Positions 1 through 4,072 of a stretch of DNA of 9,266 nt are shown piece after piece. Position numbers and translations under genes: made by a program. Source of the DNA: CAG-217 sp963642245 (GTDB taxonomy: Bacteria > Bacillota > Clostridia > Oscillospirales > Acutalibacteraceae); assembly GCA_963642245.1 (NCBI GenBank), contig CAVIFY010000056.1:1-9266 (forward strand), read 5' to 3'. How positions within the stretch are numbered: the first letter of the stretch is position 1; the number at the start of each line of letters is the position of its first letter. The notes beneath the pieces were generated by a model. It was not told the DNA's origin, did no database searches, and saw only the letters and a program-made list of their open reading frames with translations.

Positions 1-35
1 GAAAGAAAAAAGACGGCGTATATAAACGCCGTCTT
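1..35 (-). terminator. Original chromosomal terminator of tRNA-fMet, displaced by the element
   Basis: A perfect 9-bp stem (10-18 with 27-35, AAGACGGCG/CGCCGTCTT) with an 8-nt loop is followed, read leftward, by a T-rich run from positions 9-1. It abuts the left copy of the tRNA 3'-end repeat exactly as a tRNA terminator should. I infer that it ended the fMet tRNA transcript before the element inserted and is now about 3.6 kb from the functional tRNA. Confidence 0.8.
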
Positions 36-82
36 GGTGGTTGCGGAGGTAGGACTCGAACCTACGACCTCCGGGTTATGAG
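36..82 (-). repeat. attL: left 47-bp direct repeat, 3' part of tRNA-fMet
   Basis: This 47-bp stretch is identical to 3618-3664 and corresponds, on the minus strand, to tRNA-fMet from position 32 (start of the anticodon loop) through the T arm to CCA plus two bases. Identity stops abruptly at both ends: T at 35 versus C at 3617, and T at 83 versus C at 3665. The 5' half of the tRNA is absent here, so this is not a functional tRNA but the duplicated attachment core left by site-specific integration. Confidence 0.93.
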
Positions 83-105
83 TTCAAAGAAGTATTTATC
101 GCGTT

Positions 106-130
106 GTGTTCTTGTGTGTTATTCCGTGTT
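106..130 (+). repeat. Three GTGTT repeats at 10-bp spacing near attL
   Basis: GTGTT occurs at 106-110, 116-120 and 126-130, exactly one helical turn apart and 24 bp inside the left attachment core. The motif is shared with the GTGTTAG repeats at 212-240 and 3552-3570. These may be integrase arm-type or excisionase binding sites; the function is inferred from position and spacing only. Confidence 0.45.
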
Positions 131-211
131 AAGAAATTCGCGTAGTTAAGCCAAAATTTCGGTTGGTTATGCGGGTACACGGATTGCGCGCTGGAACAGA
201 GAATGAAAAAA

Positions 212-240
212 GTGTTAGAAAAATGTTAGAAAAGTGTTAG
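212..240 (+). repeat. Three GTGTTAG-type repeats at 11-bp spacing (putative arm-type sites)
   Basis: GTGTTAG (212-218), ATGTTAG (223-229) and GTGTTAG (234-240) recur every 11 bp with A-rich spacers. The same heptamer occurs twice at the other end of the element (3552-3558 and 3564-3570). Repeats present at both ends at helical spacing are what arm-type binding sites of a lambda-like tyrosine integrase look like. No binding evidence exists. Confidence 0.5.
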
Positions 241-255
241 CGGACAGAACCGGGT

Positions 256-300
256 CGGCGCTGGGCGGGGGTCCCCAATGTCTTTGGGGCCGCCGCGCCG
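256..300 (+). other. Large GC-rich hairpin in non-coding left end (possible single-strand origin)
   Basis: Three stacked stem segments are visible: CGGCGC 256-261 with GCGCCG 295-300, GGCGG 264-268 with CCGCC 290-294, and CCCCAA 273-278 with TTGGGG 284-289 around a 5-nt loop. This is the strongest fold in the 276-bp non-coding stretch between attL and the repressor gene. Rolling-circle plasmids need a folded single-strand origin to start complementary-strand synthesis. This hairpin is a candidate, but it could equally be an RNA structure. Confidence 0.4.
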
Positions 301-331
301 CTTTGAACCGGCAGCCATTGTTATGTTTATG

Positions 332-368
332 CGCCTGTGAAGATGTTCTTTGCAGGCGTTATTTTTTA
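332..368 (+). terminator. Rightward terminator-like hairpin at the end of the repressor gene
   Basis: A 12-bp stem (332-343 with 347-358, including two G-T wobbles that pair only in rightward RNA) is followed by a T-rich run, 359-369. It would stop rightward transcription before it runs antisense through the repressor gene. Read leftward, the stem has A-C mismatches and no T-run, so it is a poor terminator for the repressor itself. I see no convincing promoter for a rightward transcript in 83-331. Confidence 0.45.
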
Positions 369-823
369 TTGGTCTGGTTTTGATTTTGGATTTGGTCGGC
401 AACAAGATGAAAAGCGTCTGTCATAGACTTCATCATCTGGGAGAATTCCGGGTTAATGGGTGTGTTCGGGTCAGTTATGGCCTGGCGTATTTCTTCCAGC
501 TGGCTGTCCATCAAATCAAATTGCTTTTGCATATCGTAGCGGTCGCGGCTGAGTCGGTCTTTTTGTAGCAAAACATCTGTGGGCACACCGTAAAACAGAG
601 ATAGGCGCACCAATATTTCTGCCGGGCATTCCCGTGTGCCATTCTCATAAGTGCTATAAGTGCCGGGCTTTATCCCTAAGTATTTGGCCAGTTCGCCTTG
701 TGTAAGATTGTACTCTGTGCGTAATGCGGCCAGTACCTCGCCAATCAATTCTTTCCGTTCTGACAAATCAAATCGGTTGTCATAGGCTTCAAATTCTGCT
801 AAATCCAAATCGTGAATATCCAT
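359..823 (-). CDS. XRE-family (Cro/CI-like) transcriptional repressor
   Basis: This 154-aa protein has a Cro/CI-type helix-turn-helix at about residues 27-87 (LTQGELAKYLGIKPGTYSTY is the HTH core). A hydrophilic, probably helical C-terminal tail follows (about 90-150), ending in a Gln/Asn/Lys-rich stretch. I chose ATG 823 over the upstream TTG at 874 because GGGGAG lies 6 nt before it. The gene is transcribed away from rep, the usual arrangement for an element repressor that controls replication and integration genes. Its likely operators are the CTACA/TGTAG palindromes between the two genes, although which protein binds them is inferred. There is no peptidase or other sensory domain, so an SOS-type self-cleavage switch is not evident. 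The HTH assignment is firm; the regulatory target is inferred. Confidence 0.88.
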   Translation of the reverse strand: MDIHDLDLAEFEAYDNRFDLSERKELIGEVLAALRTEYNLTQGELAKYLGIKPGTYSTYENGTRECPAEILVRLSLFYGVPTDVLLQKDRLSRDRYDMQKQFDLMDSQLEEIRQAITDPNTPINPEFSQMMKSMTDAFHLVADQIQNQNQTNKK

Positions 824-960
824 TGTGCGCTCCCCTATAAGCTGTGTAATGGTTTGTAATGCGTACCGGTACAAGGGACTTGCCTTAATCGGTATTTCGT
901 GCGTTGCGGTTTTGTTTCTGTTTGAGGCGCTGGCGCCGAGTTGTAGAAGTGGCGCTCCCT

Positions 961-977
961 GCTACAAAAGGTGTAGC
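961..977. promoter_or_regulatory. Operator-like palindrome (GCTACA-N5-TGTAGC) in the repressor leader
   Basis: Six-base arms GCTACA/TGTAGC flank a 5-bp centre. The motif resembles the palindromes at 1081-1091 and 1150-1164. A further half-site TTGTAG lies at 941-946 and pairs with CTACAA at 962-967. It sits inside the predicted untranslated leader of the repressor mRNA, so it could act as an operator or as RNA structure. Confidence 0.4.
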
Positions 978-1051
978 CTTCCCAGTGGCGTACATTGGGC
1001 AACGCCCTTGAGCTTTCGCGTTCCGGTTTTATCGGCGCTCCGGCGACTTCT

Positions 1052-1080
1052 ATTGTAACAGATTTTTTAAAAAATCGCAA
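1052..1080 (-). promoter_or_regulatory. Promoter of the XRE repressor gene
   Basis: On the minus strand, TTGCGA (1075-1080) and TACAAT (1052-1057) are separated by 17 bp. The spacer contains most of a perfect 16-bp palindrome, GATTTTTTAAAAAATC (1061-1076). Transcription would start near 1045, giving an unusually long leader of about 220 nt before ATG 823. The leader is rich in inverted repeats, including GGCGC-TG-GCGCC at 926-937, GGGC-AAC-GCCC at 997-1007, and the operator-like site at 961-977. Confidence 0.6.
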
Positions 1081-1091
1081 TACAAAATGTA
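1081..1091. promoter_or_regulatory. Operator-like palindrome TACA-AAA-TGTA between divergent promoters
   Basis: This 11-bp palindrome lies between the -35 box of the repressor promoter (1075-1080) and the -35 box of the rep promoter (1109-1114), where one bound dimer could affect both. It shares the TACA/TGTA arms with the sites at 961-977 and 1150-1164. Confidence 0.45.
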
Positions 1092-1108
1092 GAACTTACG
1101 AAAAACGG

Positions 1109-1137
1109 TTGACAAAGGGCTTTCTCGCTGCTATGAT
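1109..1137 (+). promoter_or_regulatory. Strong sigma-A-type promoter for rep-xis-int
   Basis: TTGACA (1109-1114, full consensus) and TATGAT (1132-1137, five of six) are spaced by exactly 17 bp. The predicted start near 1144 lies just before the palindrome at 1150-1164 and the replication origin at 1165-1192, so the rep leader RNA would contain both. A protein bound at the palindrome or the heptamers downstream would block this promoter. Confidence 0.75.
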
Positions 1138-1149
1138 TGACTCGTAGCT

Positions 1150-1164
1150 GCTACAAATTGTAGC
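1150..1164. promoter_or_regulatory. Perfect operator-like palindrome GCTACAAATTGTAGC abutting the origin
   Basis: Seven-base perfect arms surround one central base. The site begins about 6 bp after the predicted rep transcription start and ends immediately before the left arm of the origin stem (1165). Its position suits either repression of rep by the XRE protein or recognition of the origin by Rep. It is the most symmetrical of the three related palindromes. Confidence 0.55.
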
Positions 1165-1192
1165 ACGCAAGAGCCAGTATTACCTCTTGCGT
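1165..1192 (+). other. Rolling-circle origin: stem-loop with circovirus-like nonanucleotide CAGTATTAC
   Basis: A perfect 9-bp stem, ACGCAAGAG (1165-1173) with CTCTTGCGT (1184-1192), presents a 10-nt loop ending in CAGTATTAC (1175-1183). Circoviruses use A/TAGTATTAC and geminiviruses TAATATTAC at the loop of the same kind of stem, nicked between the seventh and eighth bases; by analogy the nick here is between 1181 and 1182. The motif is on the same strand as rep and 45 bp upstream of its start, as in circoviruses. Tandem heptamers follow at 1197-1210. Motif, stem and neighbouring CRESS Rep support each other; nicking itself is inferred. Confidence 0.88.
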
Positions 1193-1196
1193 ACTT

Positions 1197-1210
1197 GTGT
1201 ACAGTGTACA
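1197..1210 (+). repeat. Tandem heptamer GTGTACA x2 beside the origin (putative Rep-binding iterons)
   Basis: Two perfect tandem copies of GTGTACA lie 4 nt after the right arm of the origin stem-loop. Porcine circovirus origins carry tandem hexamer Rep-binding repeats in this same place next to the stem. I infer that the Rep at 1237-2187 recognises them. Confidence 0.6.
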
Positions 1211-1236
1211 ATCTTTTCCGGATCGGAGGTGAGCCT

Positions 1237-2187
1237 ATGGCAAGGAAAAAATCAAGTCGAAAATTCCAGTTGACTATCAATAACCCGATAGAAAAAGGGT
1301 ATGACCACGCCAGTATAAAAGCCATCTTGGCGCAGTTCTCTTTACTGTACTGGTGTATGTGTGATGAGGTAGGGGAAAGCGGTACTTATCATACCCACAT
1401 TTTCTTTATCGCAAAGAATGGCGTGATGTTTGATACGGTCAAGAACAGATTTTACGGCGCGCATATTGAAAGCGTGTTTGGCACCAATGTAGAAAACTAT
1501 AATTATATTCGAAAATTGGGCGATAGATACAAAGATAAAGCAGAGACGAACTTAGAAAATACATTTGAAGAATATGGAAAGCTGCCGGCAGATAAAGCCC
1601 CCGGCGCAACGGTAAGTGAAGAAATTTTAGAGATGTTGAAAAATGGGTGCAGTGATTATGAGATTTTGGAGCGCCACCCAGGTGCAATGCACCAGCTGGC
1701 ACATATTGAACGAGCAAGGCAATGCCTGAATGAAGAAATGGGCAAAAACAGCTATCGAAAATTGAAAGTGATTTATTTGTGGGGGAGCACCGGCACCGGT
1801 AAGACCCGGCAGGTAATGGAAAAATATGGTTATGCCAATGTGTACCGCGTGACAGATTATGACCACCCTTTTGATGGTTACCAAGGGCAAGATGTGGTAC
1901 TGTTTGAAGAATTCCGCAGCAGTCTAAAGCTTGGGGATATGCTGGTTTATTTAGACGGTTACCCGGTATCGCTGCCCTGCCGCTATGCCAACCGACAAGC
2001 TTTATTTACCAAGGTGTATTTTGCCACCAACATTCCGCTGGAGCAGCAGTACCTGGAAGAACAGCATAGCGAACCGGAAAGCTATAGCGCATTTTTGCGG
2101 CGTATTGACGAAGTACGGCAGGTGGTTGCGCAGCAGCCGCCGAGTGAAGATTTTGAAATGATAGAAAAGGAAGTGGAATATGTTTGA
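1237..2187 (+). CDS. rep: CRESS-type replication initiator Rep (HUH endonuclease plus SF3 helicase)
   Basis: This 316-aa protein has the two-domain plan of circovirus-like Reps (families PF02407 and PF00910 by recognition). HUH domain: motif I FQLTINNP (10-17), motif II H52-T-H54, motif III Y90-I-R-K93 with Y90 the predicted nicking tyrosine. Helicase domain: Walker A GSTGTGKT (183-190), Walker B VVLFEE (220-225), motif C VYFATN (260-265). It should nick the CAGTATTAC loop upstream, stay covalently linked to the 5' end and unwind the circle for rolling-circle replication. I chose ATG 1237 because GGAGGT lies 6 nt upstream; an upstream in-frame TTG at 1195 would fall inside the iterons. The end overlaps the next gene by 8 nt. 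All catalytic motifs appear intact. The length is within the normal range for CRESS Reps. An alternative reading as a generic bacterial plasmid Rep would not explain the helicase domain and origin together. Confidence 0.93.
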   Translation: MARKKSSRKFQLTINNPIEKGYDHASIKAILAQFSLLYWCMCDEVGESGTYHTHIFFIAKNGVMFDTVKNRFYGAHIESVFGTNVENYNYIRKLGDRYKDKAETNLENTFEEYGKLPADKAPGATVSEEILEMLKNGCSDYEILERHPGAMHQLAHIERARQCLNEEMGKNSYRKLKVIYLWGSTGTGKTRQVMEKYGYANVYRVTDYDHPFDGYQGQDVVLFEEFRSSLKLGDMLVYLDGYPVSLPCRYANRQALFTKVYFATNIPLEQQYLEEQHSEPESYSAFLRRIDEVRQVVAQQPPSEDFEMIEKEVEYV

Positions 2188-2410
2188 AGCCTACGGCGAT
2201 GTGCTAACGGTCGATGATGTGGCACAGGCGCTGCGCATTGGGCGCAACTCGGCCTATCGCCTGGTGCGAACCGGAAAAATCAAAAGTCGCCGAGTGGGCA
2301 AAAAATACCGGGTGCCCAAGGCGTACTTGATAGAATATGTGATGAATATAACAATATGTAATGAACATAACAATGGCTTAATTTATCTGTCTGGAAAGGA
2401 GTACAAATGA
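2180..2410 (+). CDS. xis: Excisionase-like helix-turn-helix DNA-binding protein
   Basis: This 76-aa basic protein has a MerR/excisionase-type winged HTH of the HTH_17 kind (PF12728 by recognition) at residues 10-54. The pattern is TVDDVAQALRIGRNSAYRLV, then GKIKSRRVGKKYRVP and a helix, typical of SinR-unrelated Xis and helper proteins. ATG 2180 lies within the rep stop region (8-nt overlap), with AAGGAAG upstream. Its TGA overlaps the integrase ATG as ATGA. Position between rep and integrase suggests that it is the recombination directionality factor that bends attL and attR and favours excision. It could also regulate the operon. The C-terminal 20 residues after the domain match nothing I recognise. 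Confidence 0.82.
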   Translation: MFEAYGDVLTVDDVAQALRIGRNSAYRLVRTGKIKSRRVGKKYRVPKAYLIEYVMNITICNEHNNGLIYLSGKEYK

Positions 2411-3558
2411 CAGGAAGTCTACAAATAAAAAACGGCACCTACTATGCGGTGCTTAATTTGAAGATTGGAGGTCAAAGAAAACAAAAATGGGTCAATACCG
2501 GGTTGCCGGAGAACTGCTCTAAAAAGGAGCGGGAAAAGAAACTGCGGCAGATACTGACCCAATATGAAGATGATCCGGAGAAGTACACTTCCACGGTATT
2601 GTTCTGTGACTACATTCTGTTTTGGTTGGAAGAAGCGCAGACCAAGGTGCGCACCATCAGCTATGAGCACTATGCAAATGAAGTGAAAAATCACATTTAT
2701 CCATACTTCAAAGCGCTGGGTGTGCGGCTGGTAGATGTAGATAGGAACACCTGCCAAAGCTATTTTAACGCCAAGGCAAAAAATGGGCGACTGGACGGCA
2801 AAGGCGGTTTATCGCCAAAGACTCTGCGCCATCATAAGAACATTTTGCACCAAACGCTGGAACTGGCGGTGCTCAATGGGCAAATACCAAAAAACTGCTG
2901 CACAAATTTGTCGCTGCCAAAATTGGAACGCAAAACATACGCGTTTTACAATTACGAGGAGACCCAGGCGTTTTTACAGGCGGTGCAGAATGAGCCGCTA
3001 TATCCACTGTATTTATTTACGGCAGTGTACGGCTTGCGGCGCAGCGAGGTGCTGGGCTTAAAGTGGGACAGTATCGACCTGGACAATAAGACCCTGACCA
3101 TCAAACACACGCGAAAGCGGTGCAATACAGTGGTGGAAGAAGATACGACCAAGACGGCCTCCAGCTATCGGCAGCTGCCGTTAACGGAAGAAATGGTCAA
3201 TCAATTGGTACGGCTAAAATTGGAAGAACGGCAAAACGCGAAAGATTTTGGTAAAGCCTACCAAAAGAACGGCTATATCTTCAAGTGGCCGGACGGCAAA
3301 CCGTATGCGCCGGATTATATCACCAGCAAATTTTCAAAAACACTAAAAAAGTATGGCCTAAAGCACATTGCATTCCACGGCCTGCGCCACAGCTGCGGCA
3401 GTATGCTCAATGAAATGGGCTTTACACTGAAAGATATTCAAGAATGGTTAGGCCACGCAGATATACAGACCACGGCCAATATTTACTTGCACCTGGATAT
3501 GGAACACAAAAGAAATATTTCCACAGCACTGTCCAGTGCACTGGTTGAAAAGTGTTAG
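2407..3558 (+). CDS. int: Tyrosine site-specific integrase
   Basis: This 383-aa lambda-type tyrosine recombinase has three domains. An N-terminal arm-DNA-binding domain covers about residues 1-55 (GSLQIKNGTYYAVLNLKIGG). A SAM-like core-binding domain covers about 62-165. The C-terminal catalytic domain (PF00589) covers about 180-370. Predicted catalytic residues are R211 (GLRRSE), K249 (TKTASSYRQLPL), H324 and R327 (HGLRHS), H350 (LGH) and nucleophile Y360. All are present, so the enzyme should be active. ATG 2407 overlaps the preceding stop, with AAAGGAG upstream. The stop codon falls inside the first right-end GTGTTAG repeat, 59 bp before the attachment core. It should integrate the circle into, and with the HTH partner excise it from, the tRNA-fMet 3' end. 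Length and motif order are ordinary for integrases of Firmicutes elements. Confidence 0.97.
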   Translation: MTGSLQIKNGTYYAVLNLKIGGQRKQKWVNTGLPENCSKKEREKKLRQILTQYEDDPEKYTSTVLFCDYILFWLEEAQTKVRTISYEHYANEVKNHIYPYFKALGVRLVDVDRNTCQSYFNAKAKNGRLDGKGGLSPKTLRHHKNILHQTLELAVLNGQIPKNCCTNLSLPKLERKTYAFYNYEETQAFLQAVQNEPLYPLYLFTAVYGLRRSEVLGLKWDSIDLDNKTLTIKHTRKRCNTVVEEDTTKTASSYRQLPLTEEMVNQLVRLKLEERQNAKDFGKAYQKNGYIFKWPDGKPYAPDYITSKFSKTLKKYGLKHIAFHGLRHSCGSMLNEMGFTLKDIQEWLGHADIQTTANIYLHLDMEHKRNISTALSSALVEKC

Positions 3559-3570
3559 AAATTGTGTTAG
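3552..3570 (+). repeat. Two GTGTTAG repeats at the right end (putative arm-type sites)
   Basis: GTGTTAG occurs at 3552-3558, overlapping the integrase stop codon, and again at 3564-3570, 12 bp apart. The same heptamer is repeated at 212-240 near the other end. In the excised circle the two clusters would flank the single att core on both sides, as arm sites do in attP. Confidence 0.5.
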
Positions 3571-3617
3571 AAAAATGCAAAAAAGAATAGAGCCAACTCA
3601 AAGAATTGGCTCTATTC
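3571..3617 (-). terminator. Element-borne replacement terminator for tRNA-fMet
   Basis: A perfect 12-bp stem, GAATAGAGCCAA (3585-3596) with TTGGCTCTATTC (3606-3617), has a 9-nt loop. Read leftward it is followed by T-rich sequence (3584-3571). It ends exactly where the 47-bp att repeat begins, just as the unrelated chromosomal hairpin at 10-35 does. There is no T-run on the rightward side, so it serves the leftward tRNA, not the integrase operon. Confidence 0.8.
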
Positions 3618-3664
3618 GGTGGTTGCGGAGGTAGGACTCGAACCTACGACCTCCGGGTTATGAG
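3618..3664 (-). repeat. attR: right 47-bp direct repeat inside tRNA-fMet
   Basis: This stretch is identical to 36-82. Here the repeat is joined to the chromosomal 5' half of the tRNA, rebuilding a complete gene. It covers tRNA positions 32-76 and two bases beyond CCA, so the anticodon is inside the shared core. Confidence 0.93.
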
Positions 3665-3695
3665 CCCGACGAGCTTCCAACTGCTCTACTCCGCG
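3620..3695 (-). tRNA. Initiator tRNA-fMet (anticodon CAT), rebuilt by the element
   Basis: The 76-nt cloverleaf with encoded CCA has acceptor stem CGCGGAG/CTCCGCA with an unpaired C1-A72, and three consecutive G-C pairs at the base of the anticodon stem (29-31 with 39-41) beside loop CTCATAA. Both are hallmarks of bacterial initiator tRNA, separating it from elongator tRNA-Met. The D stem GAGC/GCTC and T stem GTAGG/CCTAC are intact. The 3' half is the element's copy of the att core, yet the full structure is preserved, so function should survive integration. Confidence 0.95.
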
Positions 3696-3727
3696 ATATA
3701 GTCGGTGCACTTCCTTAGTGCTATATC

Positions 3728-3755
3728 ATTATAGCAGATATTTTCATTTTGTCAA
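3728..3755 (-). promoter_or_regulatory. Consensus promoter of tRNA-fMet
   Basis: On the minus strand, TTGACA (3750-3755) and TATAAT (3728-3733) both match consensus fully, with a 16-bp spacer. Transcription would begin about 25 nt before the mature tRNA 5' end at 3695. A strong promoter fits a housekeeping tRNA. Confidence 0.85.
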
Positions 3756-3801
3756 CACCTAAATTTTGGCAAAGGCAAAATCCGGGGCGGCCGGGGCAAT
3801 G

Positions 3802-3877
3802 AAAAAGCAGCGGGCCACTGAAAACCCACTGCTCTCCCATCATCTGCCGATGATAACCTTAACCTGTGCATAAGCAC
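3802..3877 (-). ncRNA. Possible 76-nt orphan small RNA with its own promoter and terminator
   Basis: Read leftward, a promoter-like pair TTGCCT (3907-3912) and TATTAT (3884-3889), 17 bp apart, predicts a start near G3877. The RNA would fold into three hairpins: GTGC-TTAT-GCAC (3866-3877), ATCATC-GGCA-GATGAT (3839-3854) and a 9-bp terminator AGCAGTGGG/CCCGCTGCT (3806-3814 with 3825-3833, one G-U wobble) followed by TTTTT. No open reading frame of note fits. The stretch lies between two leftward units but belongs to neither, because the upstream gene ends in its own terminator and the tRNA has its own promoter. It matches no RNA family I recognise. A rightward TATAAT at 3883-3888 overlaps the same place, so orientation is not certain. 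Confidence 0.4.
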
Positions 3878-4025
3878 AAAAATATAATACTACATTCCGG
3901 CCAAAAAGGCAAGTAAATTACAGATATTTAACGGATTTATTTATGGTGTATCATTACAGCGGGTATAAATTCAGCGGTGCAGCGGTGGCAAAAGGCACAA
4001 AACGCCCCGGTAAAATCAAAATTGG

Positions 4026-4057
4026 GCAAAAAACAACCCTGCCGTGTGGCAGGGTTG
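4026..4057 (-). terminator. Terminator of the membrane-anchored exported protein gene
   Basis: A perfect 10-bp stem CAACCCTGCC/GGCAGGGTTG (4034-4043 with 4048-4057) with loop GTGT is followed leftward by a run of seven T (4033-4027). It lies 15 bp after the stop codon of the gene at 4073-5005. Confidence 0.9.
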
Positions 4058-4072
4058 CAAGTCATTTATAAC

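Larger units (their letters stand above)
36..3664 (+). mobile_element. Integrated CRESS-Rep plasmid-like element in tRNA-fMet
   Basis: The element is bounded by 47-bp direct repeats whose starts are 3582 bp apart, which is the predicted size of the excised circle carrying one att copy. It encodes an XRE repressor, a circovirus-like HUH/SF3 Rep, an excisionase-like HTH protein and a tyrosine integrase. A nonanucleotide stem-loop origin lies upstream of rep. Seen directly: gene set, repeats, tRNA target and origin motif. Known: tyrosine integrases target tRNA 3' ends, and CRESS-type Reps occur on bacterial plasmids. Inferred: this is an integrative rolling-circle plasmid rather than a virus, because no capsid-like gene fits in the element. 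No conjugation relaxase, resistance or toxin gene is visible, so any transfer would need helper functions. Confidence 0.9.

Noticed and set aside
36..82. Second tRNA gene at the left end
   Set aside because: Only the 3' part from the anticodon loop onward is present; the sequence beyond 82 cannot form the D arm or the acceptor 5' strand. It is the attL duplicate.
835..1080. 81-codon leftward open frame upstream of the repressor
   Set aside because: Its only start is the TTG that forms the -35 box of the repressor promoter, there is no ribosome site, and the frame crosses several palindromes. I treat it as an untranslated leader, though an unusual peptide cannot be fully excluded.
83..3617. 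Possible capsid or other viral structural gene in the element
   Set aside because: Every coding-length frame in the element is accounted for by repressor, Rep, HTH protein and integrase; the remaining non-coding stretches are under 420 bp and full of palindromes. I therefore call it a plasmid-like element, not a provirus.
3882..3892. TAGTATTAT on the minus strand near the tRNA, similar to the origin nonanucleotide
   Set aside because: It lacks the terminal AC, is not in the loop of a stem, lies outside the element and is better explained as a -10 box.
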